From UBA6623 sp965226435 (GTDB lineage Bacteria; Acidobacteriota; Terriglobia; Bryobacterales; UBA6623), in contig CBDDCY010000011.1 in the NCBI GenBank assembly GCA_965226435.1, forward strand, positions 868,001 to 932,000: a stretch of 64,000 bases of DNA, given 5' to 3'. Every line of letters starts with the position of its first letter. Within the stretch, counting starts at the first letter, position 1. This document shows, piece by piece, positions 53,074-62,697 of the stretch. The position numbers and the translations under genes were made by a program. The notes under the pieces are model-generated. The model worked only from the letters and a program-made list of their open reading frames with translations, had not been told where the DNA came from and made no database searches.

Positions 53074-53550
53074 CTAATTGGCGACGACCATGCGACTCGT
53101 GCTGCTCAAGGTGAGTGTGCTGGCCGTGAGCACGATCGGTGAGGAGATCAACCGAAAGTTGTACTGAAGATTGATCTGGACCACATCGTCTCGCGCCGCG
53201 TTCGCGGGAAGGGTCTTGACCGGGTCGGCCGAGTCCGGAGGGATCCACAGCGCGTTCAACGTGAGGTCGGAGGGGTTCAGGCCGTGGGACCAGCGATCAG
53301 CTACTTCCTTGAGTTCAACCAGAGTGGTCGTGCCGGTAACCGTCCCGCTGATCTGAGCAAATCGGGCCGTTTGGCGCGCGGCATGGGCCAGCGTTGTGTA
53401 GGTCCAGATGCAGCGTCCCACTTCCATCAGCGCCAACACGATGACGAAGAAAAGCATGAACGTCAGGGCGAATTCGACGATCACCGAACCGCCGCGGGCG
53501 CCCTTGGATGCTGATCGCGCTCGCCGCGCCATGGTTTGGATCGGTTTCAT
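53074..53550 (-). CDS. TadE-like pseudopilin, cassette B
   Basis: 158 residues from ATG 53548-53550. The prepilin-like segment GGSVIVEFALTFMLFFVIVL is followed by ALMEVGRCIWTYTTLAHAAR. It is paralogous to the genes at 49131 and 48568, with the same ending (LTLSSTSRMVVAN). It is 15 bases after its upstream neighbour. Probable minor Tad pilin. Confidence 0.85.
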   Translation of the reverse strand: MKPIQTMARRARSASKGARGGSVIVEFALTFMLFFVIVLALMEVGRCIWTYTTLAHAARQTARFAQISGTVTGTTTLVELKEVADRWSHGLNPSDLTLNALWIPPDSADPVKTLPANAARDDVVQINLQYNFRLISSPIVLTASTLTLSSTSRMVVAN

Positions 53551-53565
53551 AATGCTCGTTGCCTC

Positions 53566-54015
53566 TTATTGCACTCGAAAGTACGAGGTGCGACTGACCC
53601 GAATCGGGTCGGGTACACCGGGCCAGGGGATAATGGGATCAAATGTCTGCTCCACGGTGACTTCGGAATAGAACCGCGGGGCTCCGTAGGTGCCGCAGGT
53701 GTCGGTTTGGCAATCGACGGCGTTAACGCGGCCCTGCGTGTTCCCGGGGCAATCGCAATAATTAGTTGGCGTCACGATCAGGTTTTGCAAGTCCGCGGCG
53801 TCATCCTCGGACAGCTCGGTGATCTTATTAAAAGCACCTGCCTGCGGCAAACTAGTCGATCCGAAAAAGGCCCCGGTGCCGGAAGCGTTGACGACCTCTA
53901 CGGCATGGTAAAAGGCCCGTGCAAAGTCCGTCGCGCCCACCATCATCAGCATGAGTAGGGGTGCCGTCAAAGCGAGTTCAACGGTGATCGATCCTTTTTT
54001 GTGTAAAGCTCTCAC
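53566..54015 (-). CDS. TadE/TadF-like pseudopilin, cassette B
   Basis: 149 residues from ATG 54013-54015. KKGSITVELALTAPLLMLMM is the hydrophobic N-terminal helix. The Cys cluster (YCDCPGN, DCQTDTCGT) and C-terminus (IPWPGVPDPIRVSRTSYFRV) match the paralogue at 49623 closely. It is preceded by the frameshifted TadG-like gene of the same cassette. Confidence 0.85.
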   Translation of the reverse strand: MRALHKKGSITVELALTAPLLMLMMVGATDFARAFYHAVEVVNASGTGAFFGSTSLPQAGAFNKITELSEDDAADLQNLIVTPTNYCDCPGNTQGRVNAVDCQTDTCGTYGAPRFYSEVTVEQTFDPIIPWPGVPDPIRVSRTSYFRVQ

Positions 54016-54040
54016 GTTTTTTCTCCCGGCTGTTCCAGAG

Positions 54041-55489
54041 CTATTCCAGCAGCGTGACCGTCTGAATCGGATTGGGAACGGAACTGGTATTGAGCCCGCC
54101 GGTAGGAATAACCGCTCCTCCGGCGATCGTTAAGTTGTCTACCACGATTATCACCCAATCGGAAGCAGTGCTGGTGCCACCCCAAAACAGGTCGGTCGTC
54201 GGGAAATAGATGATGCCCACGAGTTCCGAGTCGCTGGTACCCACGATCCTGTGACCGGGAGATCGGTCGGGGGCCAGGCCGTTTTCCCAGAACAGCCAGC
54301 CGGCGTAATCCCCGGTGGCCGGCGCGTAGAATTTGACGTCGGCTCCGCCGGCGATGGTGAGGCGACCCCAATCGCTGTCCTCGACCGCTACACCGTTCTC
54401 TAGGTGAGTGTCATAAGGGCTTTCCGTAAAGTAAAAAGTAATTCCAAGGTCACTCTGATCCACGTTCTCGAAAACTTCGCTGGTGGCAGGATCGATGACG
54501 CGAATCGTGCCGCCTGTGAGCCTCATGCCGCTGTCGATGATGTAGAGGCCCGCTTCGAAATAGACGGTTCCACCAGTGACCACAATGGCCTCGCTGGTTC
54601 TGTATGTTCCAGGATTCGCCGGATCCTCTTCAGTGGTCCCGTAGTATCGGCCGGGACTTAGCGTGGTATCGCTGCTGATGTTGACGTTGGTGCAGCCCGC
54701 ACAAACGTCGGAGAGATCTGTCGCGACCGTGGGCGCCGTCGGTAAATATTGTAAGAGCGGGTCGCCCGTCGTGCTGCCCGCACCGTCGTAGAACGCAGGA
54801 GGAGCCAGGTCCACGGCGACTTCCTGATCCCCCCATGCAGCCCACGTTGGCGTTCCCGTTGTTGACATACCCGCCGGAGGTGCCGATGTAGTCTGCGTTC
54901 AGGCAGGCGTTGCCGTTCACGGTGAACGCGGAGTCGTGGGTGGAGTTGACCATTACCTCGCACGATGAGTTGAACTCAATATCGCCTTGGGCGACCAAAG
55001 AAGCCCGATCATCCTCATCGAGCACCCAGACACAGCCGGTCGAATAGTTGGCCAACCCGCAAGCCGCCCGCGACCGGACACCCAATTCGCTGAAACCGAC
55101 CACACGCAAGAAGTAGGTTGGGACCTCCAGTTCCGTGATCACCGCTTCGACCATGGAGCTGCTGCCGTTGTAAGGAAGTTGATCGCGACATCGATGTTGC
55201 GGTCCGTGGAAGCCTCATTGAAGCCGTTCACAGCCGCATCATCGTGTCCGGCGGCTTGGGCTGTTGCGGTATCGTTGCCGCGCCAAATCTCGGTCGCGGC
55301 ACCGATGCACGCCGCATCGGCGGCCCGCTGTTGCCGACGCTTCCAGTGGAAGATCAGGCCGAAGTCCAAAGACAATCCCATGAAGGCGACCAGGACCGGG
55401 AACATCAGGGCCGCGATGATGATGATGACGCCGCTTTCGTCGCGGCGAAGCGAGCGGAGCTTACCAAGACACGTTTTCGGTTGCTGCAT
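54041..55489 (-). pseudogene. TadG-like protein, cassette B, broken by two frameshifts
   Basis: ATG 55487-55489 starts the TadG helix (DESGVIIIIAALMFPVLVAF) and reads to NIDVAINFLTT. A shift near 55150 leads to the next frame (VEAVITELEVPTYFLRVVGF to NNGNANVGCMGG), and a second shift near 54840 to the last frame (DQEVAVDLAPPAFYDGAGST to the end, IQTVTLLE). The assembled product aligns along its length with the intact TadG at 50136-51569. Either the gene is dead or two single-base errors are present; the TadE genes downstream are intact. Confidence 0.75.
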
Positions 55490-55577
55490 GAATTCCGAAC
55501 CCCCTCGGAGTCGTTACCGCCCACCCTTGCAATCTCGTCGGCTAGAGTCGAGCTACCGCACTGCCCTATCTTACCAC

Positions 55578-56991
55578 GAGCTATAACCATAAGTTGTGGA
55601 TGAGCCTCTGAGGGGAGGCGGCGTATCCTGACGATTGAGGAAGCAACTCAATCGTTTTCTGGAAAGGAACAAGGAGGATACGCCATGAGTCAGTGTGAAG
55701 CTGCTGAGAGCAGCAGTCAAGTCAACCCCCAAGTCATTGATGGAAAGGAACGCTCGCCCTTGGATGAGGTGCTGCGCCAAGGAGCGCGCCAGATGCTCGT
55801 CAAGGCCGTGGAAGCCGAAGTGACCGCCTACATCGAAACGCATCAGCACGAAGTCGACCAGGACGGCCGGCGGCTGGTGGTGCGCAACGGTCACGCCCGC
55901 GAGCGCACCATCGTCAGCGGCGTGGGTCAGCTGAAGATCCAGGCGCCGCGGGTCGACGATCGCCGAGTCGATGAGCAGGGCCGGCGCTTTCGTTTCACTT
56001 CCCAGATCCTGCCGCCGTATCTGCGGCGCACGAAGAGTGTGGAGGAGTTGATCCCCTGGTTGTGCCTGAAAGGGATCTCGACGGGCGATTTCAGCGAAGC
56101 GCTGGAGGCCTTGCTGGGGCCCGACGCTCCGGGCCTGTCGGCGACGACGGTGGTGCGTCTCAAAGACGTCTGGCGCCGCGAGTACGAGGCTTGGTCAAAG
56201 CGTGACCTCAGCGGCCAGCGGTTTGTTTACATTTGGGCCGATGGCATCTACTCGAATGTTCGTCTGGACGATGAACGGCAGTGTTTGCTGGTTGTGATGG
56301 GAGCACTCGAAGACGGTCGCAAGCAACTGCTGGCGGTGCACGACGGCTTTCGCGAAAGCGAACTGTCGTGGCAGGAGTTGCTGGAGGACTTGAAACGGCA
56401 GGGGCTCGAGCTGCCGCCGAAGTTGGCGGTGGGCGACGGAGCGATGGGGTTTTGGGCGGCACTGCGGAAAGTCTATCCGGCGACCGGTGAGCAACGCTGC
56501 TGGCTCCACAAGACGGCCAACGTGCTCAATAAGCTGCCGCAGAGCATGCAGGGCAAAGCCAAGCAGGCGCTGCGCGACATCTATCTTGCCGAGAGTCGGC
56601 AGACGGCGGAGGCCGCTCTGGACCGTTTCAAGAACCTATACGAGAAGAAGTTTCCCAAAGCGGTCGAGTGCCTGGAAAAAGACCGCCAAGTGCTGCTGGC
56701 TTTCTACGACTTTCCGGCCGAGCACTGGGGGCACTTGCGGACGACGAACCCGATCGAGTCCACCTTTGCGACGGTCCGTTTGCGGCAGCGACGAACGAAG
56801 GGTTGTGGCAGCCGCGAAGCGTCGTTAACGATGGTCTTCATGCTGGCCCGCCAAGCCGAGCGCCACTGGCGACGCCTGAACGGTTCGGAAGTGATTGTTC
56901 ATGTCTTAGAGGGAAAGGTTTTCAAGGATGGATTGATGGTTCAGGAAAACGCCGCCTGACCTCGCCCATCCACAACATTTGACAATATCTC
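55578..56991 (+). mobile_element. IS256-family insertion sequence
   Basis: Terminal inverted repeats of 25 bp with 18 matches (both begin GAG and share GTTGTGGATG) enclose one transposase gene. A 9-bp direct repeat TCTTACCAC flanks it (55569-55577 and 56992-57000). It lies just upstream of cassette B of the Tad genes, in the region that should hold their promoter. Confidence 0.88.
55685..56959 (+). CDS. IS256 family (Mutator-like) transposase
   Basis: 424 residues from ATG 55685 with AAGGAGG upstream. The family's N-terminus (EVLRQGARQMLVKAVEAEVT) and DDE residues are visible: FVYIWADGIYSNVRL, LAVGDGAMGFWAAL, HLRTTNPIESTFATVRLRQR (Glu). The gene is full length with no frameshift, so it is probably active. 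Confidence 0.92.
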   Translation: MSQCEAAESSSQVNPQVIDGKERSPLDEVLRQGARQMLVKAVEAEVTAYIETHQHEVDQDGRRLVVRNGHARERTIVSGVGQLKIQAPRVDDRRVDEQGRRFRFTSQILPPYLRRTKSVEELIPWLCLKGISTGDFSEALEALLGPDAPGLSATTVVRLKDVWRREYEAWSKRDLSGQRFVYIWADGIYSNVRLDDERQCLLVVMGALEDGRKQLLAVHDGFRESELSWQELLEDLKRQGLELPPKLAVGDGAMGFWAALRKVYPATGEQRCWLHKTANVLNKLPQSMQGKAKQALRDIYLAESRQTAEAALDRFKNLYEKKFPKAVECLEKDRQVLLAFYDFPAEHWGHLRTTNPIESTFATVRLRQRRTKGCGSREASLTMVFMLARQAERHWRRLNGSEVIVHVLEGKVFKDGLMVQENAA

Positions 56992-57000
56992 TCTTACCAC

Positions 57001-57370
57001 CGACCTAGGGTCTTTAGTCCATAGGCCAAGGGTACTGTTTCTTTACCACGGTATAGTACCAAAACTTTAACAGCAATACAACACTTTTCGAGGCTTCAGA
57101 CGGCTGTGGGCTGCGGCGGAGTGGGCGAAACCTTCTTTATTTGTGTAACATATGGTACGTGAAACGAAATTATACAGTGCTTCGAGCGTACTGGTTGGAG
57201 GCCGTCAGTCGAGCGCATTCCGCCCGAGGGCCCTATGTTGCGGGGCGCAAGCCCGGGAATGCCCCTCGGCATTCAGAAGGAGTAAGCTAATCCAGACGAC
57301 ACCCAGTGGGTGACGACGGTTCCGGGCCATTTCGGCCGGTCTGGGAGACCACAAGAACAAGGAGCGATCA
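57001..57370. other. AT-richer intergenic stretch, no gene seen
   Basis: This 370-base region is visibly richer in A and T than its surroundings. On the minus strand it would be the original upstream region of Tad cassette B before the IS256 insertion, and it may hold promoter elements. The ribosome-binding site of the VOC gene (AGGAGC) is at its right end. Confidence 0.4.
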
Positions 57371-57739
57371 ATGAATCGAGTAGTTCACTTCGAAATGGGC
57401 GTGGACGACGCGGACCGGGCCTTGGCGTTCTATGAGAGCGTCTTCGGCTGGACAACCCAAAAGGCGGATGGGCCGCAAGCCTACTGGCTGATGACTACCG
57501 GCTCGAACGACGAGCCCGGCATCAACGGCGGATTCATGCGCCGCCGAGACGACATGCCGCCGACGTTTAATACGATTCAGGTGGCTTCTGTCGCCGAAAT
57601 GGCCGAGAAAGTGGCGGCTGAGGGCGGGGAAATCGTCTTGGGGCCATTCGCGATTCCCGGTGTCGGTCAGCAAGCTTATTGCCGCGACACGGAGGGCAAT
57701 ATGTTCGGGATCCACCAGTCCGACCCCGCCGCGAAATAG
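57371..57739 (+). CDS. VOC (glyoxalase/bleomycin-resistance) family protein
   Basis: 122 residues from ATG 57371 with AAGGAGC at proper spacing. VVHFEMGVDDADRALAFYES, VFGWTTQKADG and DTEGNMFGIHQSDP are the beta-alpha-beta halves of the vicinal oxygen chelate fold. The length fits single-domain members. These may bind a metal and a small substrate, but the reaction cannot be told. Confidence 0.85.
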   Translation: MNRVVHFEMGVDDADRALAFYESVFGWTTQKADGPQAYWLMTTGSNDEPGINGGFMRRRDDMPPTFNTIQVASVAEMAEKVAAEGGEIVLGPFAIPGVGQQAYCRDTEGNMFGIHQSDPAAK

Positions 57740-57758
57740 CGAAACCCGCGAAGGCAGT

Positions 57759-58057
57759 GGGGCAGGTCCCCAGGCCTGCGCATTGAAAAATCGGCGACGG
57801 TCCCAAGCGCCGACCGGACTCTTCCGAAAATAGCCTTCAAGCCCTATCATGTATCACAATCGAGCCCGGCAAGATCGCGCATGTCTTGAGCCGCGAAGCG
57901 GCGGCGGGAATATAGCCCAGGGTGGAACGAAGTGGAACCCTGGGTACGGCATCAATTCACTTTGAGCCCTGAAAGGGCGACAGGAACGCCCCGGCACCCC
58001 TTTTCACGGCGGTGTTATCTTGACGCCAATGGGGCAGGTCTCCAGGCCTGCCCTTCC
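57759..58057. repeat. REP-like palindromes and composite repeat
   Basis: Two copies of the GGGGCAGGTCTCCAGGCCTGC-type palindrome lie at 57759-57780 and 58031-58057. Between them (57889-57992) is a composite repeat starting AGCCGCGAAGCGGCGGCGGG and ending with CCTGAAAGGGCGACAGGAAC. The composite occurs again at 63571-63690. The region (57740-58102) has no gene. Confidence 0.6.
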
Positions 58058-58102
58058 ACAACCTCAAGCCACCTCGCCACCCCGAGCCGCACCGAGCACC
58101 CC

Positions 58103-59911
58103 TCACCGCAGCAGGTCGTTGATGGCCTTGAGCTTTTTCGGATCAAACTTCATCTTTCGGTCGAAGGTCAGCAATCCGTTCACTTCCTGCTCCACATCGG
58201 TCAACTGCGTGTAGCAGATGCCGGTGACGAGCGGCATCTTGGCGATCGCCTCATAAAGCCCGCGCAGGCGGCTCAGCGCGGCTTCGGGGGTTTTCTCGAC
58301 TCCGGAATAGCCCCAGGATTCCTCCGGCACTTCCGTCCCCGGCGGGATATAGGCGATGCCGCCAAACTCCGACAGATAGAACGGCGAGCCGTTGTACTCA
58401 AATCCCGGCAACAACAGCGCCCTGTGAGCCGGCGGTATCGCCGAGCCGGCCTTGCCGAGATCCTTGTAGCGTTCGTAGAGCAACTCGCCGGTGCGGCTGT
58501 AGTCGTGAAAGGCGAAAAGATCGGTCAGGTCGGTGTGTTCCCAGCCGTCGTTGTCGATCACGGGACGCGTCCGGTCGATCGACTTCGTCAGCCGGTAAAG
58601 CGCCTTGAGATGATCTTGCTGCGCGGGATCGCGCAGGTCGGGCACACCCCAGCTTTCGTTGATGGGCGTCCACATAATGACCGAAGGGTGGTTGTAGTCG
58701 CGCTCGACCGTTTCGATCCACTCCTTCGTGAAGGCATGGACGTATTCCTCGTCGTAAAGATACGCGTTGGCGGCCTCGTCGGAGACCAGGAAGCCCAGCT
58801 TGTCGGCCCAATAGAGCCAGCGAGGATCTTCGAGCTTCTGGTGCTTGCGCGCGCCGTTGAAGCCCATCTCCATGGTGGCTTCAATGTCGAACTTGAGAGC
58901 CTCGTCGCTGGGCGGCGTCAGAATACTTTCGGGCCAATAGCCCTGATCGAGGATCATCTTCAGATAGATCGGCCGGCCGTTGATGAAAACGCGTCCGCTC
59001 TCGACCGTTACGGTGCGAATGCCGAAATAGGAGTGCACCTCGTCGAGCACTTCGTCGCCGCGGCTTAGCGTGAACGTTACGTCGTAGAGATGCGGCCGTT
59101 GCGGGTCCCAGTGCTTGGGGTCGGGAACGACCACCCCCGCGCCGGTTCGTACCTGCTCCGCCGCGACCGCGACCGTCGCGACCGTCTTACCCTCGTCGGT
59201 TACTTTCGCCGTCAACTCCAGGCCCTCGCCGGGACCAACGATGCGGCTCGAAAACTTCACCGTCCCGTCGAGCGCCGTATCGATACGAACCTTCCTTATA
59301 TAGCTGGCGCCGGTTCCTTCGAGCCAAACCGTTTGCCAAATGCCGGTGGTGCGGCGGTAGAAAATGCTGCGTGATTTCGGTTCCCAATATTGCTTGCCGC
59401 GCGGCAGGTAACGATCGGTTGGGTAGTCCTTCGCTCGCAGCACGATCGTGTTATCACCCTTCGCCAGGTGGGAGGTGATGTCGAAAGAGAACGGAACGCT
59501 GCCGCCGCTGTGCGAGCCAACGAGCCTTCCGTTGACGAACACCGACGCGTCGTAGTCGACCGCCCCGAAGTTCAGCAGAACGTTCTTACCCTTCCAATCG
59601 TTGCCGAGCGAAAAGGTGCGCCGATACCAAACAACCGAATGAAACGACGTGTCGCCGATCCCGCTCATCGAGCTTTCCGGGCAGAATGGAACGAGGATCT
59701 TGCGTGAGAATTTCTTCTTGCCCCCGTACCATCCCGCGTCGAATCCGGCGTCGTCATCGTCGAATTCGAACTCCCACTCGCCGTTCAAGTTCATCCACAG
59801 CTTGCGCTCGAATTGCGGTTGTGGGTATTCGGGACGCGGGATATCCTGCGAAAAAGCGACCGTGGCGACGACGGCCATCAGAGCGAGTAGAGAAAAGAAA
59901 CGCGCAAACAT
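58103..59911 (-). CDS. Exported glycoside hydrolase family 2 protein
   Basis: 602 residues from ATG 59909-59911. A signal peptide (LLALMAVVATVAFS) leads to a sugar-binding jelly roll (LNGEWEFEFDDDD; WYRRTFSL), an Ig-like domain and a TIM barrel. The catalytic acid is the Glu of WTPINESWG and the nucleophile the Glu of YLSEFGG. GH2 includes beta-galactosidases, beta-glucuronidases and beta-mannosidases; specificity is not clear. It is a short GH2 without the large C-terminal domains of LacZ. It lies just downstream of a GH51 gene on the same strand. Confidence 0.9.
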   Translation of the reverse strand: MFARFFSLLALMAVVATVAFSQDIPRPEYPQPQFERKLWMNLNGEWEFEFDDDDAGFDAGWYGGKKKFSRKILVPFCPESSMSGIGDTSFHSVVWYRRTFSLGNDWKGKNVLLNFGAVDYDASVFVNGRLVGSHSGGSVPFSFDITSHLAKGDNTIVLRAKDYPTDRYLPRGKQYWEPKSRSIFYRRTTGIWQTVWLEGTGASYIRKVRIDTALDGTVKFSSRIVGPGEGLELTAKVTDEGKTVATVAVAAEQVRTGAGVVVPDPKHWDPQRPHLYDVTFTLSRGDEVLDEVHSYFGIRTVTVESGRVFINGRPIYLKMILDQGYWPESILTPPSDEALKFDIEATMEMGFNGARKHQKLEDPRWLYWADKLGFLVSDEAANAYLYDEEYVHAFTKEWIETVERDYNHPSVIMWTPINESWGVPDLRDPAQQDHLKALYRLTKSIDRTRPVIDNDGWEHTDLTDLFAFHDYSRTGELLYERYKDLGKAGSAIPPAHRALLLPGFEYNGSPFYLSEFGGIAYIPPGTEVPEESWGYSGVEKTPEAALSRLRGLYEAIAKMPLVTGICYTQLTDVEQEVNGLLTFDRKMKFDPKKLKAINDLLR

Positions 59912-60050
59912 GGCGATACCTATAGACCCTTTCGTGAACTTCGAAGTCGCGGCCCGGCGGCACTAGCCGACACGCCAGCTCCTACCTTAGCAACGTGAGC
60001 AACGTGTTCGAATCGGCGGCAAGTTCGCTTCGTCCCAAACGGGACCCAGT

Positions 60051-60077
60051 GGGGCGGGTCTCCAGGCCTGCCCTCTT
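60051..60077. repeat. REP-like palindrome
   Basis: GGGGCGGGTCTCCAGGCCTG, then CCCTCTTCC; nearly the same as the copy at 58031-58057. It lies between the GH2 and GH51 genes. Confidence 0.6.
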
Positions 60078-60126
60078 CCAGGCCCCGGGGGGCAGGGTGC
60101 CGGGAACGCAACCCTCCCCGAGGGCT

Positions 60127-62274
60127 CTACCGTCCGGCGACCCCCAAGACCAACACCGTCACCGAGTGCTTCTCAAAGGTGAACGAAATCCTGTCGCCCG
60201 CCGTCGCCAACGTTCGCTCGCGCGCTCTGACCGCTTCCGGGTGACGGAAGTCGTTCGAGGCTTCGAGAGTGTCCCCGCGAATCGTCACGACTCGAGCTTC
60301 CGGGGCCAACCTCCCCCCGCTCCCCTTGATCTCGATCTCAGTCGGAATATCCGTCTCAAACGACGTATTCACAACCTTCAATTGCAGCTCGCTTCCGTCG
60401 TCGCTCACCGAAGCCGTTACATCGAGCGCGGGCACGTCGGTTCCCAACTCGGGGTCGCTCGGCTGATGCAGCACATTGACGTCGGTCGTCGCCGCCACCC
60501 GCCAATCGCCGCGATGTTCGTTGTAGGCTTTAATGACCGCGTAGTTGGGTGTCGTGAAAAACCGCCGCCGGCTGGCCTGAATAATCCCCCCCGGCCAGCC
60601 GTTGACGAGATCGGAAATCGAGCTCATCTCGATCAGGTCGCCTTGCCGCTCGAAGGCGTTCATCAGGCGCGCCCCGTAGAGCGCCGCCCGCATCGTATTC
60701 TGCCGCGGCAACGGAAGAGTCGTGGCCCACTCGTTGATGGCGACGGTGATCTTCCGGTCGGGTTGTAACTCCTTGATCAAGTCCCCCACGCGGCCGTAGA
60801 ATTTCTCGAACCACAGCGGCTTCGACATCAGGTTGGCGCGTCCGGCGGGCGAGTCGTCTTGCCCGTAATAGTGGTGGATCGAGATCATATCAATCTCGTC
60901 TCCGATCTCTCGCAATACCGTGCGATTCCACTCCATATCGTTGTGGCCGACGGCGATGATCTTGATCGTCGGGTCAACGGCCTTCATGGCGCGGATGTAG
61001 CGGCGGGCGTTCACCGCGTACGTCGCGGCGTCGGAATAGCCCCGCACCCAGTCGCCCCATATCTCGTTGCCGATTTCCCAATACTTCACGCCGAAAGGCT
61101 CGGGGTGTCCGTGCGCGGCCCGCAGCGCACCGTGCGGCGAGGTTGCCGGGCCGTTGACGTATTCGACCCAGGCGGCGGCGTCTTGGTCGGTGGCCTGCCG
61201 GCTTTCCGAATAAATATCCTTGCCCTCGGCGCGCAAGGCGACCGCTTCGGCGACGGTCACGCCGCGGCCTTCCACGTTGACGACGATATTGGGCTCGGCC
61301 CCCACCGCGCGGCAGAACGCCAGGTACTCGAGTGTCCCGAAGTCGGCGGATTCCGGATCCTCGTCCCAAGCCATGCTGACCCAGGTCGGCCGCCGATCAC
61401 GCGGGCCCACGCCCCACATCCAGTGATAGTCCTGGCCGACATTGCCGCCGGGCCAGCGAATGAACGCCGGTCGCAGCTCGCGAATCTTCGCCATCACGTC
61501 CGAGCGCAGGTCGTCCTCCGCGTCCCCGGGCATCAGCGAAACCTGGTCGACCCAAACGACCCCCCGCCCGTTGATTTGGATCGTAAACCGCGCTTGCGCG
61601 TCGGCGGCTTTGATGGGCAGCTCGAACTCGAAGCGTCGCCAGGCCCCGTTGATGCCGCTGAAATCCTGATGCGCGTAGACCTCGCCTCCCGTGATGTTTT
61701 CCTCTAGCGTGACGCGGATGCGCCCCTCGAAAGGGCCGTCGAGCGGCGTGCGGTTGTCGGGCGCGAGCGCCGCCCCCCGCAACCAAATCGCACCGCGATA
61801 CGTAAGCCCGGCGCGCAGTGGGACACGGTCTTGGTAAATGCCGTGCTCTTGCAAGTCGTTACGTGTTGTGACGAGAACCTGCGCCCGGTTGGGAGATGCC
61901 GGCGGGTAGCCGGCCTCGGCGAGCCCTAGTTCCCCGCCACCGATGAAAAAGACGTAATCGTCATTGCGATTGTCGGGATAGCGATCCCAAGATTGCGCCG
62001 CGCTCGGCGGGGGCGCGGCCATCTCGAAACCGCGATTCTGGAGCAGCTCGGCCCACAGTCCGCCCTTGATGTCCTCGAACATGAACTCCGCGAAGTGACC
62101 GTAGAGCAAGGGGCTGATGGCGTTGAGGCGTTCGGAGGCATCAACCTGGATCGTGGCTCTCGGTTCGGCGGCCGCGGCCCGAGCAACGCCGAAGATGACG
62201 CCGACGATAAACAAGGCGAGAACCGGCGGCGGAAGCGAGACAACGCGAGTTCTATAGGTAGTGGAGGATTTCAT
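60127..62274 (-). CDS. Exported GH51 alpha-L-arabinofuranosidase
   Basis: 715 residues from ATG 62272-62274. A signal peptide (LALFIVGVIFGVARAAAA) is followed by ISPLLYGHFAEFMFEDIKGG and ELLQNRGFE, typical of GH51. A carbohydrate-binding-like domain is inserted at about 90-235 (DFSGINGAWRRFEFELPI). The barrel follows, with FIRWPGGNV, catalytic acid Glu in WEIGNEIWG and nucleophile Glu in VAINEWATTL, then a C-terminal beta sandwich. It removes arabinofuranosyl side chains from plant-type polysaccharides. It may be cotranscribed with the GH2 gene, about 210 bases apart. Confidence 0.92.
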   Translation of the reverse strand: MKSSTTYRTRVVSLPPPVLALFIVGVIFGVARAAAAEPRATIQVDASERLNAISPLLYGHFAEFMFEDIKGGLWAELLQNRGFEMAAPPPSAAQSWDRYPDNRNDDYVFFIGGGELGLAEAGYPPASPNRAQVLVTTRNDLQEHGIYQDRVPLRAGLTYRGAIWLRGAALAPDNRTPLDGPFEGRIRVTLEENITGGEVYAHQDFSGINGAWRRFEFELPIKAADAQARFTIQINGRGVVWVDQVSLMPGDAEDDLRSDVMAKIRELRPAFIRWPGGNVGQDYHWMWGVGPRDRRPTWVSMAWDEDPESADFGTLEYLAFCRAVGAEPNIVVNVEGRGVTVAEAVALRAEGKDIYSESRQATDQDAAAWVEYVNGPATSPHGALRAAHGHPEPFGVKYWEIGNEIWGDWVRGYSDAATYAVNARRYIRAMKAVDPTIKIIAVGHNDMEWNRTVLREIGDEIDMISIHHYYGQDDSPAGRANLMSKPLWFEKFYGRVGDLIKELQPDRKITVAINEWATTLPLPRQNTMRAALYGARLMNAFERQGDLIEMSSISDLVNGWPGGIIQASRRRFFTTPNYAVIKAYNEHRGDWRVAATTDVNVLHQPSDPELGTDVPALDVTASVSDDGSELQLKVVNTSFETDIPTEIEIKGSGGRLAPEARVVTIRGDTLEASNDFRHPEAVRARERTLATAGDRISFTFEKHSVTVLVLGVAGR

Positions 62275-62697
62275 GAGAGCAACCGCCTTTCGCTGACAAG
62301 AACATGGCGCCGCGCACTGCTTCGCGGCGGCGTCAACTGCTATTGTCGCTGACCGGGAGAAGCAACGATTGCGCGCAGCCGACCGGATGTGCGTAAAGCG
62401 AAGACGCCAACCGAGTCAACGATCCGGTAACGACCGGCAGTCGTGCCGCTCCCAGCCCACAGTGGAGACAAGCTCTCAGCTTGTCTCGCCCAAAAACCAC
62501 AAAGTCTTCAACAAGCCGCGTGCCCAAGTCGGACGTCGCCCGGCCCGCGTCGGCAAGTTGCCCCGAGCGACTCTCGAATGCTAACTTTGCGTAAGCTGTC
62601 GGTCCGCCGCTCGGATCGCTTCCGCGCCCCTCGCGAACGGCACGAGGCGGGAAACCCATTGGTAAGAGAAGCCTTCCCGAAACAAAAAGGAGAAGAA
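62275..62697. other. Divergent intergenic region with a perfect hairpin
   Basis: This 423-base space lies between two divergent genes and holds no gene. A hairpin GAGACAAGCT-CTC-AGCTTGTCTC is at 62465-62487. The ribosome-binding site AAAGGAG of the enoyl-CoA hydratase gene is at its end. Promoters for both genes must be here; none stands out. Confidence 0.5.

Noticed and set aside
62443..62697. N-terminal extension of the enoyl-CoA hydratase
   Set aside because: The extension crosses a hairpin and has no family resemblance; a strong ribosome-binding site precedes ATG 62698.
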